Source of the DNA: DASVUC01 sp038237225
GTDB taxonomy: Bacteria > Planctomycetota > Phycisphaerae > Tepidisphaerales > Tepidisphaeraceae
Assembly: GCA_038237225.1 (NCBI GenBank)
Contig: JBBRYX010000019.1
Span: 1 to 64,000 of the forward strand
Length of the DNA stretch: 64,000 nucleotides
Direction: 5' to 3'
Below the pieces are notes generated by a model that saw only the letters and a list, made by a program, of their open reading frames with translations, was not told the DNA's origin and did no database searches. The position numbers and the translations under genes are program-made. This document shows positions 56,582 to 64,000 of this stretch, in pieces; the stretch's first letter is position 1, and every line of letters starts with the position of its first letter.

Positions 56582-56909
56582 GGGCCTGATTTTGTGGGGG
56601 CTGGCGAAGGGGAGAGAGCGCCTGGCTTTCCGATAGAGCGCGGCGCGAGCGCTGAAGTCGGGTGCCGGCGCCGAGAGATTGGCCGTGACTCTCTCTTTCT
56701 CTGTTCGCGTAGCCGCACGAGTTAACAGCACCGTGTCGATCGGTGTCCGATCAGAACCCTGTTACTAGTTACAATGAGGACGATAGGCGCGTCTGCGCCC
56801 ACTGCTGACGAGTGTGCCGCTTTGCAACCGGTAGATCGCGGATTCGTAGCCCGTAAGATTCATCTATGAGCGATCAAAGGACGCGGATCTAGTCGAGACC
56901 AAAACCCCA
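56582..56909. other. Intergenic region without a supported gene
   Basis: I see no convincing ORF. The minus-strand ORF covering 56423-56731 runs across both terminator hairpins and has no ribosome binding site. Its leftmost hairpins suggest that short transcripts may arise from this interval (see findings). Confidence 0.4.
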
Positions 56910-57965
56910 ATGATCATGATTGCTTGGCCCACCACCTTCTTAGCAATTCTCACAGTTGCATCGGCGATAGCGAGTGCCGCAACTCCGGCTGAGGTTAATG
57001 TGGCTCGCGCCAAAATCGTAGGTATTTGGGACGCCACGCCTGCACTCGACCTCGACTTTCTTGAGGCCACCGCCAAGGATCAGCTTCCATTCCTCCGTGC
57101 CAACGCGTTGGGCACGCGCGTCAGCTATCGATTTAAGAGTGATGGAAGTTTCACCAGCATCGTATTGAAGCGCAATGGACGGGAAGTCGGCGTCAACGTG
57201 GATCGGCTTGTCTCGGCGCGAAGCGCGGGAAAATGGTCGATCGTCGAGGCGAGGGGCAAGGATGTGAAGGTGCAGCTTACGCCCGAGAGTGGAAAGCCAT
57301 TTGATCGTTCGTTGAAGTTCACGGGCGACGACGAATTCGACATGGAGCTGCCGGAGCTTGAAGAGAAGTTGTTTCAATCGCCGACGCCATTTCGCCGCAA
57401 CCTCGGCGAGCGCACTTTGAGCTGGATTCAGGCGCATAACAAAGCGGGACCCAACGCGCCGCTGGTGCGCGCCATGGCGCAGTTTGTCGGATCCGCGTTG
57501 AAGAAACGCGAGGATTTTGCTCTTCGTTTCGGAAAGGACTTGATGAAGTCGGGGAAGGCGACGGAGATCAGCGGCTTCTGCGAGCAGTTTTATGTCCTGG
57601 AGCTTTCGGATGAGCAAGCGAAGCAGCTGAAGCTGGCGGACTCGGAAGTCTCGGCGCTGCATGCGCCGCGAGGCGAGACATTTCCCGTCCTGTCGCCGGC
57701 AAAGGTGATTGACGTGAAGATGGTCGAGCCGGGCGCGATCGATCTGAGCAAGCCCATTACCGCCACGGTTATCGTGGCGCCGGACAGGGTGGTGCACATC
57801 AGCCCCGAGGGGGGCGATTGCTCCGTCCGCTGCCGCATCGCCTTGGGGAGGTCGTCGGCGGTTCTTACACCTATCACACGTACTCGGATCCCGACTCGAC
57901 GCAAAGCAGGTCATCGTGCTCTCACACTGCCTGGACTTCCTGCGGCTGATCGCAAAGAGGTGTGA
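56910..57965 (+). CDS. Secreted lipocalin-like protein with an altered 3' end
   Basis: Signal peptide (IAWPTTFLAILTVASAIASA), then a beta-rich domain (KIVGIWDATPALDLDF...RVSYRFKSDGSFTSIVLKRNGREV...GKWSIVEARGKDVKVQL) resembling lipocalin-like secreted proteins, and a helical second half (ERTLSWIQAHNKAGPNAPLVRAMAQFVGSALKK). From about residue 300 (after DRVVHISPEGG) the reading frame enters DNA that in other frames encodes the end of an ATPase (57822-58404). The last ~55 residues (CRIALGRSSAVLTPITRTRIP...) are therefore nonsense read from a neighbour's remains. The original C-terminus is lost. Function unknown. Confidence 0.6.
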   Translation: MIMIAWPTTFLAILTVASAIASAATPAEVNVARAKIVGIWDATPALDLDFLEATAKDQLPFLRANALGTRVSYRFKSDGSFTSIVLKRNGREVGVNVDRLVSARSAGKWSIVEARGKDVKVQLTPESGKPFDRSLKFTGDDEFDMELPELEEKLFQSPTPFRRNLGERTLSWIQAHNKAGPNAPLVRAMAQFVGSALKKREDFALRFGKDLMKSGKATEISGFCEQFYVLELSDEQAKQLKLADSEVSALHAPRGETFPVLSPAKVIDVKMVEPGAIDLSKPITATVIVAPDRVVHISPEGGDCSVRCRIALGRSSAVLTPITRTRIPTRRKAGHRALTLPGLPAADRKEV

Positions 57966-58404
57966 CAAGTCCGCACTGAAGACGCTGCAGATTGACAGAC
58001 ACAATTCGATCGACTCGCGCATAACTGAGCTCGATCTCGATGATGAGGCGGCGGCCCAAGTGGACAAAGACGTCATTCAGTTGCGCAGCTACTACATGGG
58101 CGACGACAAGAACGCCGCGGCGACGGTGAGGTGCATCCGTCCGCTGCTGGAAAACCACATCCGGAAAATGGCCCCTGACCATGCGCCGGCTGGCAACGGC
58201 TGGCTCGGCGACTTCTTGAAGAAGATCCGAGAAGCTGATTCGACGTCAGCGCTCGCAATGTTCAAATCCATCTATGACGATCTCGATCAGCTCAACGAGT
58301 ACACCGCGCCTTACGCGCACGATTCCGGGATGTCAGCCCCGATCGACGATGGCGAGCTAGCCGTAAATGCACGGCTCACGCTTGAGGTGATCGGCCGGCT
58401 GTAA
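57822..58404 (+). pseudogene. 3' fragment of an AAA-family ATPase, frameshifted
   Basis: One frame reads LRPLPHRLGEVVGGSYTYHTYSDPDSTQ (57824-57910). A -1-type shift is needed to continue with QVIVLSHCLDFLRLIAKRC and then the open frame 57916-58404 (SRITELDLDDEAAAQVDKDVIQLRSYYMGDD...RCIRPLLENHIRKMAPDH...GWLGDFLKKIREADS...LNEYTAPYAHDSGM). VIVLSHCLDF is the pattern of the last ATPase motifs (D-loop/switch) and the remainder resembles the C-terminus of large AAA_13-like ATPases often found in defence loci. The 5' nine-tenths of the gene, including Walker A, is absent. Confidence 0.55.
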
Positions 58405-58621
58405 CAGATCCTCTCCAAGATTTGATTCTTGGTCGCCTTCGGTCGCCGGTGTGGGACGGGTGCTTTAGCGGCATGGCGGGCAGCGCCTACAATGGCCGCC
58501 CCACCACAGACCGGCGGACGAAGCACGCGCTGATCCCCCGCGCGGTCTTCCGAGCCCGAGGGCCCCGGGAGGGGAGCTTACTTAAGGCATTCTTCGGCCG
58601 GAGCGAATGCGATCTCGATGC

Positions 58622-59572
58622 TCAACGGTTTACAACAAGGCATTCGCAAATCATGTCATGCAGCGCCTGCTTTTTCTCAGTCCATCCAGCCATACAGTAG
58701 CCGATTGTCAGGGTCATCGATGAAAGGAATTTACCGAAATGCCGACCGGTCGCACGCAGGAACGAGATCTGTCGCCCATTCGTGTCCGTCACTCGGATAC
58801 CACATGCCAGCTTGCCAGGCGTCGCCCTCAGGGAAGAGCTTTCAAAGCATGCGAAGTACAACCAGTTCACCACTACAACTGCGACATCGATAAGAATGAT
58901 CATCAGTTGCGCGGTGTCGGTACGAACTCGATCACCAAGGAGAATCGCAATAAAAAAACCAGCGATGAATATGATGATTATGCTGATCACCGTCCCGATG
59001 ATCCCATCGACAAAGGCTGCTCCGAATCTGCGCCAGAACCCTGCATACGACGGTTCATGCGCCGTGGCATCCATCTTGCCTTTGTGGCGGAGGTAGATCG
59101 GAGCGAGAAAGCTAATCTGGCGTGCAGCACACGTTGCGGTTTCGTCGTTACGCCAGACGGCGGCATCCGCCGACAAGCTTCCATTCTCTGCCAAAGTCAC
59201 CAAAACTGTTTCCGCGACTGGACCGACCACACTGCCATCTTGGGAGAAGAAGTAGGACCTTGCAGTGGGCTCGGCCGCACGGCTTATTCCGTATTCCAGA
59301 ACATCAGGCGCTTGAGTGGCAATTTCGACCTTACCTTCATCTACCACAGCAACAGCCGTCGATGCCGTGGACGCCGCACCGGAGGACGTGACGGAATAAG
59401 TTGAGGGGAATAGGTCTTCGTACTCACCTGCGGCCGTCCACTGAACTTGGTCTGCTGAGACTTCGTGAACCCGTGACAATGTTCCCCGGCGAGACATTTT
59501 CTGCAGCTCTTCCAGCTGAAACGGCCCAGTAATTCTGCCTCGGGAGCGAACGTAATATTGAATGTCGTTCAT
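58622..59572 (-). CDS. GYF-domain and RDD-family membrane protein
   Basis: A 316-aa protein. Residues ~4-62 form a GYF_2 domain (YYVRSRGRITGPFQLEELQKMSRRGTLSRVHEVSADQVQWTAAGEYEDLF). A second GYF-like unit is at ~110-165 (YFFSQDGSVVGPVAETVLVTLAENGSL). The C-terminal half is an RDD domain: YAGFWRRFGAAFVDGIIGTVISIIIIFIAGFFIAILLG, two more helices, and SLRATPGKLACGIRVTDTNGRQISFLRATGRHFGK. The combination is frequent in planctomycetes, with unknown function (possibly ion transport or regulation). Start chosen at 59572 (MNDIQYY). Confidence 0.85.
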   Translation of the reverse strand: MNDIQYYVRSRGRITGPFQLEELQKMSRRGTLSRVHEVSADQVQWTAAGEYEDLFPSTYSVTSSGAASTASTAVAVVDEGKVEIATQAPDVLEYGISRAAEPTARSYFFSQDGSVVGPVAETVLVTLAENGSLSADAAVWRNDETATCAARQISFLAPIYLRHKGKMDATAHEPSYAGFWRRFGAAFVDGIIGTVISIIIIFIAGFFIAILLGDRVRTDTAQLMIILIDVAVVVVNWLYFACFESSSLRATPGKLACGIRVTDTNGRQISFLRATGRHFGKFLSSMTLTIGYCMAGWTEKKQALHDMICECLVVNR

Positions 59573-59600
59573 GAAATCAGTGGCCTGCTTGCGATTGCGG

Positions 59601-60059
59601 CTATTTAGAAACGAATGCCATGGTGCCGTCTGTGAATGGCCTGAGGGCCTCTTCATTCGGCACCCACTTGCCGCCCTTCACTTCCCCAACCGTAACCACC
59701 ACCTTGTCGATCGGTGATACGGCAGTCACGTTCCCTTCTTTGACCGAAGTTGACGAATCTAGCACAAGCGTCCAGCCAGACTCCTCGCGCTCCAAGACCC
59801 CGGACAACGACGACGCCATCGCAAGCGAGCCTTTCAGCTTCGCAGTTCGCATTGTGACAGCATCACGGATCACGTCTAGTGACGGCAAGAGACGAACCGC
59901 TTCTACAAAATTTTCTCTCGCTGCGTTTGCATCACTGTCGTCTGGGTTCATCCACAAGACAGCATCGCCGTTTAGCGCGCCCAAGCTCGTTGAGAGCGCA
60001 TGGAATGCTCCTTCGCTCAGAGAGCGTTCCCACCACAAAATGCCACAAAAACGCCACAA
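59601..60059 (-). CDS. Hypothetical protein, up to 152 aa, possibly truncated
   Basis: Soluble, acidic protein (LLPSLDVIRDAVTMRTAKLKGSLAMASSLSGVLEREESGWTLVLDSSTSVKEGNVTAVSPIDKVVVTVGEVKGGKWVPNEEALRPF). No family recognised. The only start of the full frame is TTG at 60059, and the first residues (WRFCGILWWERSLSEG) look unlike coding sequence; initiation at the internal Met near residue 37 is possible. It lies 28 bp upstream of the RDD gene in the same direction and just after the tRNA-Sec terminator, so it could be the cut 3' part of a gene disrupted at the tRNA boundary. Confidence 0.45.
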   Translation of the reverse strand: MWRFCGILWWERSLSEGAFHALSTSLGALNGDAVLWMNPDDSDANAARENFVEAVRLLPSLDVIRDAVTMRTAKLKGSLAMASSLSGVLEREESGWTLVLDSSTSVKEGNVTAVSPIDKVVVTVGEVKGGKWVPNEEALRPFTDGTMAFVSK

Positions 60060-60082
60060 ACGGGTGGTTCTAACGACGTGCT

Positions 60083-60127
60083 AGAAAAGCAAACGCCCGT
60101 GAATCAAGAAGTTATGACTCACGGGCG
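60083..60127 (-). terminator. Rho-independent terminator of tRNA-Sec
   Basis: On the minus strand a perfect 9-bp stem CGCCCGTGA/TCACGGGCG (60127-60119, 60102-60094) with a 16-nt loop, followed by TTTGCTTTTC. It lies 11 bp downstream of the tRNA-Sec gene. Confidence 0.85.
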
Positions 60128-60137
60128 GCTGGGTAAG

Positions 60138-60233
60138 CGGAGAGGGTAGGAATCGAACCTACCTCGTCCCGCGCGAGGCGGGGCGACGGCGGTTTTGAAG
60201 ACCGCGGGGGCCACCAGGCACCCACAACTCTCC
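60138..60233 (-). tRNA. selC: tRNA-Sec (anticodon UCA)
   Basis: Minus strand. The 5' acceptor GGAGAG pairs with CTCTCC at the 3' end. The anticodon arm CGGTCTTCAAAACCG presents UCA. There is a very long variable arm (GCCCCGCCTCGCGCGGGACG region) and a T arm GTAGGTTCGATTCCTAC. The extended variable arm plus UCA identifies selenocysteine tRNA. The 3' CCA is not encoded (GCTTACC follows). FdhD, an accessory protein of the usual selenoenzyme formate dehydrogenase, is encoded just upstream, although no selenoprotein or SelA/B gene is in the window. Confidence 0.93.
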
Positions 60234-60294
60234 GGAAAGTGGATAGAGCGTAGCGACTCGCGGGACGGGCGTCGATCAAATGTTGCACGGAGAT

Positions 60295-61107
60295 TCATGT
60301 CGCGTCGACGATGCCGATCACGTGTTCGGGGTGCGCGTAGATGTTCATTCGGCGGTCGCGCAGAAAGCCAATCAGGGTTTGGCCATTCTCTGTTGCGAAA
60401 TCTACCGCGAGTGTCGACGGCGCGGAGATGGCGGCGATGACTCCGATCCTGGCGGCTAACGCTTTCTGCACGATCTCGAAAGAAGAGCGTCCGCTGACTA
60501 CGAGCACATGTCGATCGAGCGGCAGCATTCCGTGGAGCAGCGACCAGCCGATGACTTTATCGACGGCGTTGTGCCGGCCGACGTCTTCGCGGAGCACGAG
60601 CAGATCGCCGATATGACTGAAGATCGCGGCTGCGTGCAGGCCGCCGGTTCGGCTGAACGTGGCTTGGGCATTACGCATGATCGCGGGCAGGCGCAGAATC
60701 ACTTCTGCATCGACACGAACGTTGGCCGACACCGGTGGGTGTCGTTGGTGAATCGACTCGATGGTTGCTTTTCCGCAAACGCCACAACTGGATGATGCGA
60801 ACACGTGCCGCGTGAGTTGGTCGAAGTCCACCACCACATCGGGGGCCAGGATGACATTCAGGATATTTCCCTGTTCGTTTCTGCCGCAGGGTTCCATGCG
60901 CAGGACATCCGTCTGCGCGCGGATTAGACCTTCGGTCAGGAGAAAACCGGCCGCCAGTTCGTCATCGTGTCCTGGGGTGCGCATGGTGACGCTGATCGCC
61001 CGCCCGCGCACGCGGATCTCGAGTGGCTCCTCTTGCGAAAGCTCGTCGGGGCCGGAATGAGCCTCCCCATTCTCCCATCGCACAACTTGTCGAATATTGC
61101 TGTTCAA
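60295..61107 (-). CDS. fdhD: Formate dehydrogenase accessory sulfurtransferase FdhD
   Basis: A 270-aa FdhD: LSQEEPLEIRVRGRAISVTMRTPGHDDELAAGFLLTEGLI at the N-terminus, FASSSCGVCGKATIESI with the two essential Cys (CxxC, ~residues 111-114), GGLHAAAIFSHIGDLLVLREDVGRHNAVDKVIGW (~155-190) and VVSGRSSFEIVQKALAARIGVIAAISAPSTLAVDFA. FdhD carries sulfur from the cysteine desulfurase to the molybdenum cofactor of formate dehydrogenase. It points the same way as tRNA-Sec, 61 bp upstream of it. Confidence 0.95.
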   Translation of the reverse strand: MNSNIRQVVRWENGEAHSGPDELSQEEPLEIRVRGRAISVTMRTPGHDDELAAGFLLTEGLIRAQTDVLRMEPCGRNEQGNILNVILAPDVVVDFDQLTRHVFASSSCGVCGKATIESIHQRHPPVSANVRVDAEVILRLPAIMRNAQATFSRTGGLHAAAIFSHIGDLLVLREDVGRHNAVDKVIGWSLLHGMLPLDRHVLVVSGRSSFEIVQKALAARIGVIAAISAPSTLAVDFATENGQTLIGFLRDRRMNIYAHPEHVIGIVDAT

Positions 61108-61319
61108 AACTTGCCGCCTACGCCGAAAACCGGCGATATTTATTTTGAGCCACGATGAATCATTAAGTCTAAATCACTGTGCAACGCAAATCGGTCGAAC
61201 GGAGTTTGCGATTGCCCTGATGGGTGAGGCAAGGATTTCTAGGCACGCGAGCGCCCGCACGCTACAATGCGTGCGCCGACGGTGGCGTGATCGCCGTGGT
61301 TTTGAAAAAGGGGCATCTT

Positions 61320-63410
61320 ATGTCTGCATCACACGATCTTGATCGGGGAACTGCGCACCAGCCGGCGGTCTGGCATCTGCCGCACGCGCGCAATGAATAC
61401 TTCAGCGGTCGCGAGGATGAGCTGGCGGATTTGCGCAAGTCGCTGGTCAGTCACGATGCCTTGCGGCACGTGCAGGCGGTATGGGGCCTGGGCGGGGTTG
61501 GCAAAACGCAGCTCGCGCTCGAGTACGTCTATCGCCATAAGGGCAACTACAACATCGTTTGGTGGATGGGGGCTGATGAACCTTCCAACCTGGCGCTGAC
61601 GTTTGCGCGCTTAGCGACGAAGCTGGGGATGGAGGTGCCTGAGGGGACGCCGCTGGAGGACATTCGCCAGGCAGTTCGTCGCTCGCTCAATCAGCGTGAG
61701 GACTGGCTGCTGGTCTTCGACAATGCCGCGAGCGTGGAAGAGCTTCGTCCGTATCTTCCGAATGAACGGCGCGGCCATGTGATCATCACTTCACGGAACC
61801 CGAACTGGGACCAGATCGCCCGGCCATTCGCTCTGCGTCCGTTGAAGCGCGTCGAATCGGTGGACTTCCTGATGAAGCGGACCGGGAAACGCAAAGTCGA
61901 TAGTGCGGTGGGGGCGCTGGCGCAGGCGCTGGGGGACCTTCCGCTGGCACTCGACCAGGCGGGGGCGTGCATCTCGCAAACGCGGACGGATTTCGGCGGC
62001 TACCTTCGTCAATTTGAATTGCACTGGGGCGAGCTTCTGCGGGACGTTCGTCAGACCGGCGACTATCCCGATTCGGTTCAGATGACCTGGGAGCTTGCGT
62101 GCCGGCAGGTTCAGGATGAATCGCCGCGGGCTTATGACCTCATGAGTTTACTCGCGTACGTCGGTTGCGATGCGGTCCCGCGCGAGTTGCTGCGCGGCGC
62201 GGAAGGATTGCCCGAGGGGCTGAGCGACATCGTCTCCGACGAGGCGCTCATGGAGCAGGCGATCCAGACGCTTGCGAACTATGCGCTGATTCGCGACGAG
62301 GGCATCACCACCAGCATGCATCGGCTGGTGGGCAACCTCGTGCGTGATCGGCTTGCGGAGGGGCAGCAACGGATGTGGGCCGACGGCGCGGTCAAGCTGC
62401 TGGCGGATGTCTTCAAGTTTGATAGCCAGGATCTGGCGAGCTGGGATTACTGTGCGACATTGCTGCCCCACGCTCTGGCCTCGACGTTTCATGCCGAGGC
62501 GAATCGAGTGGCGCCGCGCGCGACGGTTGACGTGCTGGAGAATGCGGGCCGGTATCTTGCGAAGCGCGCTCAGTTTGAGGAGGCCAGGGGTCTTTTCGAA
62601 CGCGCCCTTGCGCTCGCGACGGATTTCTATGGCGAGACCCATCCTCGGGTGTCCGCGATCGCGAACAATCTTGGCCGGATGCATCGGCAGATCGGGAACC
62701 TTGAGGAAGCGAAGGCGTGCTTTCAGCGCTCGCTCTCGATCGATCACGAAGTTTATGGCGACACCGATCCCCATGCGGCCAGCGTCTTTAACAACCTGGG
62801 CATCGCGATGCACGAATCCGGCGATGCCAAAGCGGCCCAGCAGCATTTCGAGCGGGCGCTCCAGGTCTTTGAAAAAACTTATGGCGCTGACCACCCAAAG
62901 ATTGCACACGTCGTGAACAACCTTGGCTACGTTCTGATCGGGAACGGCGATCTTGAAGCGGCGCGAACTCACTTCGATCGCGCGATGGAAGTCGCCCGCA
63001 TGACTTACGGCGACAGCCACCCCATCCTGGCAAGTATTATGGTCAATCAAGGAATCGTTTTTCGGACGATGGGCGAAGCCGCTGCCGCTAAGGGAATGTT
63101 CGAGAAGGCGCTTGAAATCCATGAAGCGGTGCACGGCGAGACGCATCCCTCCGTCTCACGCGACTGTTCGAATCTCGGGCTGTCGCTCCAGGAGATGGGA
63201 ATGCGCGAGCCCGCGCTCGAACAATTCGAACGCGCGCTGAAGATCGATCGCGCGCTCTACGGCGAGCAGAACGTCTCGGTCGCGGCAAGGCTTGCACAGC
63301 TCGGCCGATTGCTTTTGGAGATGGACAACGAACCGGCTGCACGACGCTGCTTCATCCGCTCCAAAGCCATTGAAGAAGCATGCGCCGGCGCGAAGGCTTC
63401 ACAATCGTAA
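61320..63410 (+). CDS. STAND-type NB-ARC ATPase with TPR sensor repeats
   Basis: A 696-aa protein. Residues ~20-35 HARNEYFSGREDELADLRK precede an NB-ARC domain: P-loop VWGLGGVGKTQLALEY (~57-72), Walker B-like WLLVFDNA (~125), HVIITSRN, and the GLPLAL-like GDLPLALDQAGA (~203-214). A helical/winged region follows (to ~400). Then come about seven 42-residue TPRs of kinesin-light-chain type (for example ARGLFERALALATDFYGETHPRVSAIANNLGRMHRQIGNLEEAKACF). The architecture is that of signal-transduction ATPases such as the FxSxx-COOH-associated TPR proteins, and more loosely of antiphage STAND proteins. No effector domain is evident. The ATG at 61320 follows AAGGGG at 8 bp. Confidence 0.88.
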   Translation: MSASHDLDRGTAHQPAVWHLPHARNEYFSGREDELADLRKSLVSHDALRHVQAVWGLGGVGKTQLALEYVYRHKGNYNIVWWMGADEPSNLALTFARLATKLGMEVPEGTPLEDIRQAVRRSLNQREDWLLVFDNAASVEELRPYLPNERRGHVIITSRNPNWDQIARPFALRPLKRVESVDFLMKRTGKRKVDSAVGALAQALGDLPLALDQAGACISQTRTDFGGYLRQFELHWGELLRDVRQTGDYPDSVQMTWELACRQVQDESPRAYDLMSLLAYVGCDAVPRELLRGAEGLPEGLSDIVSDEALMEQAIQTLANYALIRDEGITTSMHRLVGNLVRDRLAEGQQRMWADGAVKLLADVFKFDSQDLASWDYCATLLPHALASTFHAEANRVAPRATVDVLENAGRYLAKRAQFEEARGLFERALALATDFYGETHPRVSAIANNLGRMHRQIGNLEEAKACFQRSLSIDHEVYGDTDPHAASVFNNLGIAMHESGDAKAAQQHFERALQVFEKTYGADHPKIAHVVNNLGYVLIGNGDLEAARTHFDRAMEVARMTYGDSHPILASIMVNQGIVFRTMGEAAAAKGMFEKALEIHEAVHGETHPSVSRDCSNLGLSLQEMGMREPALEQFERALKIDRALYGEQNVSVAARLAQLGRLLLEMDNEPAARRCFIRSKAIEEACAGAKASQS

Positions 63411-63484
63411 GCTTCGCATGCTCATGATCATTTTCAGCATTGGTCTCCCGCTTGGCCGTGCACTATCGTAGTTTTGGTCGATCC

Positions 63485-64000
63485 ATGTTGAACGAAGAGC
63501 ACATCCGCATCCTCCTCAACCGCGTTGCCGGTGGCGAGCAGACTGTCGACGAGGCCGTGGCTTCGTTGCGGACACTTCCTTACGAAGACTTGGGCTTTGC
63601 CAAGATCGATCACCACCGTGAACTCCGTCGGGGATTTCCGGAGACGATTTACTGCGCCGGCAAGACGCCGGAACAGGTGGCCGAAATCGCGTCTCGGCTG
63701 GTAATGAAGAGCACGCGCATGCTCGGCACCCGTGCGAGTCGTGAGCAGTACGCCGCAGCGCAGCGGCGTGTACCGGAGCTGGAATATGACGAGACCGCCC
63801 GCGCCATCTGGCTGGATCGCGAGCCGCAGCGTGCGCGAAAGAGCGGCGTCGTGCTGGTCGCGGCAGGAACCAGTGATCTGCCGGTCGCGGAAGAGGCAGC
63901 GCTCACACTCGACTTGATGGGCCATGCGGCAAGGCGCATTTACGATGTCGGCGTCGCGGGCTTGCATCGGCTGCTGGGACATGTGGAGGAACTGCGGCAA
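63485..64000 (+). CDS. larB: LarB, nickel-pincer cofactor biosynthesis (carboxylase), 5' part
   Basis: 172 codons, open to the right edge. MLNEEHIRILLNRVAGGEQTVDEAVASLRTLPYEDLGFAKIDHHRELRRGFPETIYCAGKTPEQVAEI at the N-terminus and KSGVVLVAAGTSDLPVAEEAALTLDLMGHAARRIYDVGVAGLHRLLGHVEEL match the LarB family, a PurE-like protein that carboxylates and hydrolyses nicotinic acid adenine dinucleotide for the nickel-pincer nucleotide. G-x-S/T-D-L-P-V-A-E-E-A is the PurE-like active-site loop. LarC and LarE would be expected outside the window. The minus-strand ORF covering the same bases is a shadow. Confidence 0.92.
   Translation, partial: MLNEEHIRILLNRVAGGEQTVDEAVASLRTLPYEDLGFAKIDHHRELRRGFPETIYCAGKTPEQVAEIASRLVMKSTRMLGTRASREQYAAAQRRVPELEYDETARAIWLDREPQRARKSGVVLVAAGTSDLPVAEEAALTLDLMGHAARRIYDVGVAGLHRLLGHVEELRQ

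Noticed and set aside
56423..56731. A 102-codon minus-strand frame upstream of the large PEP-CTERM gene
   Set aside because: It crosses a strong minus-strand terminator and another hairpin, has no ribosome binding site, and shows no protein-like pattern.
63434..64000. A minus-strand frame open to the right edge
   Set aside because: The plus strand encodes LarB over the same bases with clear family motifs.

Overview
The window looks like part of a Planctomycetota chromosome, most likely a Phycisphaerae/Tepidisphaera-type bacterium (inference). The reasons are a high G+C content, two proteins with PEP-CTERM sorting tails, a large autotransporter-associated beta-strand repeat protein, an LptD-type outer-membrane protein, a small-protein family with the CxxCGYDxR...CPECG zinc ribbon, and many intergenic palindromic repeats. 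No rRNA, phage or CRISPR array was seen. The only RNA gene recognised is tRNA-Sec.

Layout. 1-1.5 kb: the start of a GH20-type hexosaminidase, a gene remnant joined to a broken REP-associated transposase (RAYT), and an array of its REP-like repeat. 1.57-5.1 kb: a compact type II restriction-modification operon (cytosine methyltransferase, endonuclease, Vsr) whose last ORF runs into a 21-bp minisatellite. 5.3-9.8 kb: a sodium:solute symporter divergent from an AmpG-like permease and NagZ, which suggests muropeptide recycling. 10-12 kb: RlmN and a PhyH-type dioxygenase. 12.3-17.4 kb: a 1672-aa DUF4011/helicase/Vsr-like nuclease protein resembling the single-gene Hhe defence protein. 17.6-29.6 kb: nucleotide-sugar and envelope genes (UDP-HexNAc dehydrogenase, mannose-1-P guanylyltransferase, O-GlcNAc-transferase-like TPR protein, GT2, PAP2) mixed with housekeeping and transport genes (RuvX, CNT transporter, NDUFA9-like SDR, site-2 protease, sugar-P isomerase-like). 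29.6-32.9 kb: repeat-rich DNA with three small unknown genes.

32.9-35.4 kb: Amt/PII operon and a bifunctional-nuclease-domain protein. 35.5-38.8 kb: a MacAB-like tripartite exporter. 38.9-40.5 kb: UDP-glucuronate decarboxylase-like epimerase and a GbsR/MarR regulator with a perfect palindrome before its start. 40.6-46.4 kb: LptD, an HI0933/RdsA-type flavoprotein, a CPXCG protein, an unknown protein and YajQ. 46.5-47.9 kb: a PEP-CTERM glycosidase-like protein. 48.1-50.4 kb: a fusion of a truncated GH25 lysozyme domain, a MlaA/VacJ domain and an alpha/beta hydrolase. 50.4-52.2 kb: three head-to-tail small genes separated by attC-like sites, which looks like an integron cassette array without an integrase. 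52.3-56.4 kb: the large PEP-CTERM beta-strand repeat protein. 56.9-59.6 kb: a chimeric secreted protein joined to a broken ATPase fragment, and a GYF/RDD membrane protein. 60.1-64 kb: tRNA-Sec, FdhD, an NB-ARC/TPR STAND ATPase and the start of LarB.

The most unusual feature overall is the density and variety of intergenic repeats. There are at least nine palindromic or micro/minisatellite families. Several begin exactly at a gene's stop codon or supply its last codons, and they are nested inside each other at 5.1-5.3 kb and 43.66-43.92 kb. The best candidates for undescribed biology are the cassette array with attC-like sites, the GH25-MlaA-hydrolase fusion, and this repeat system.
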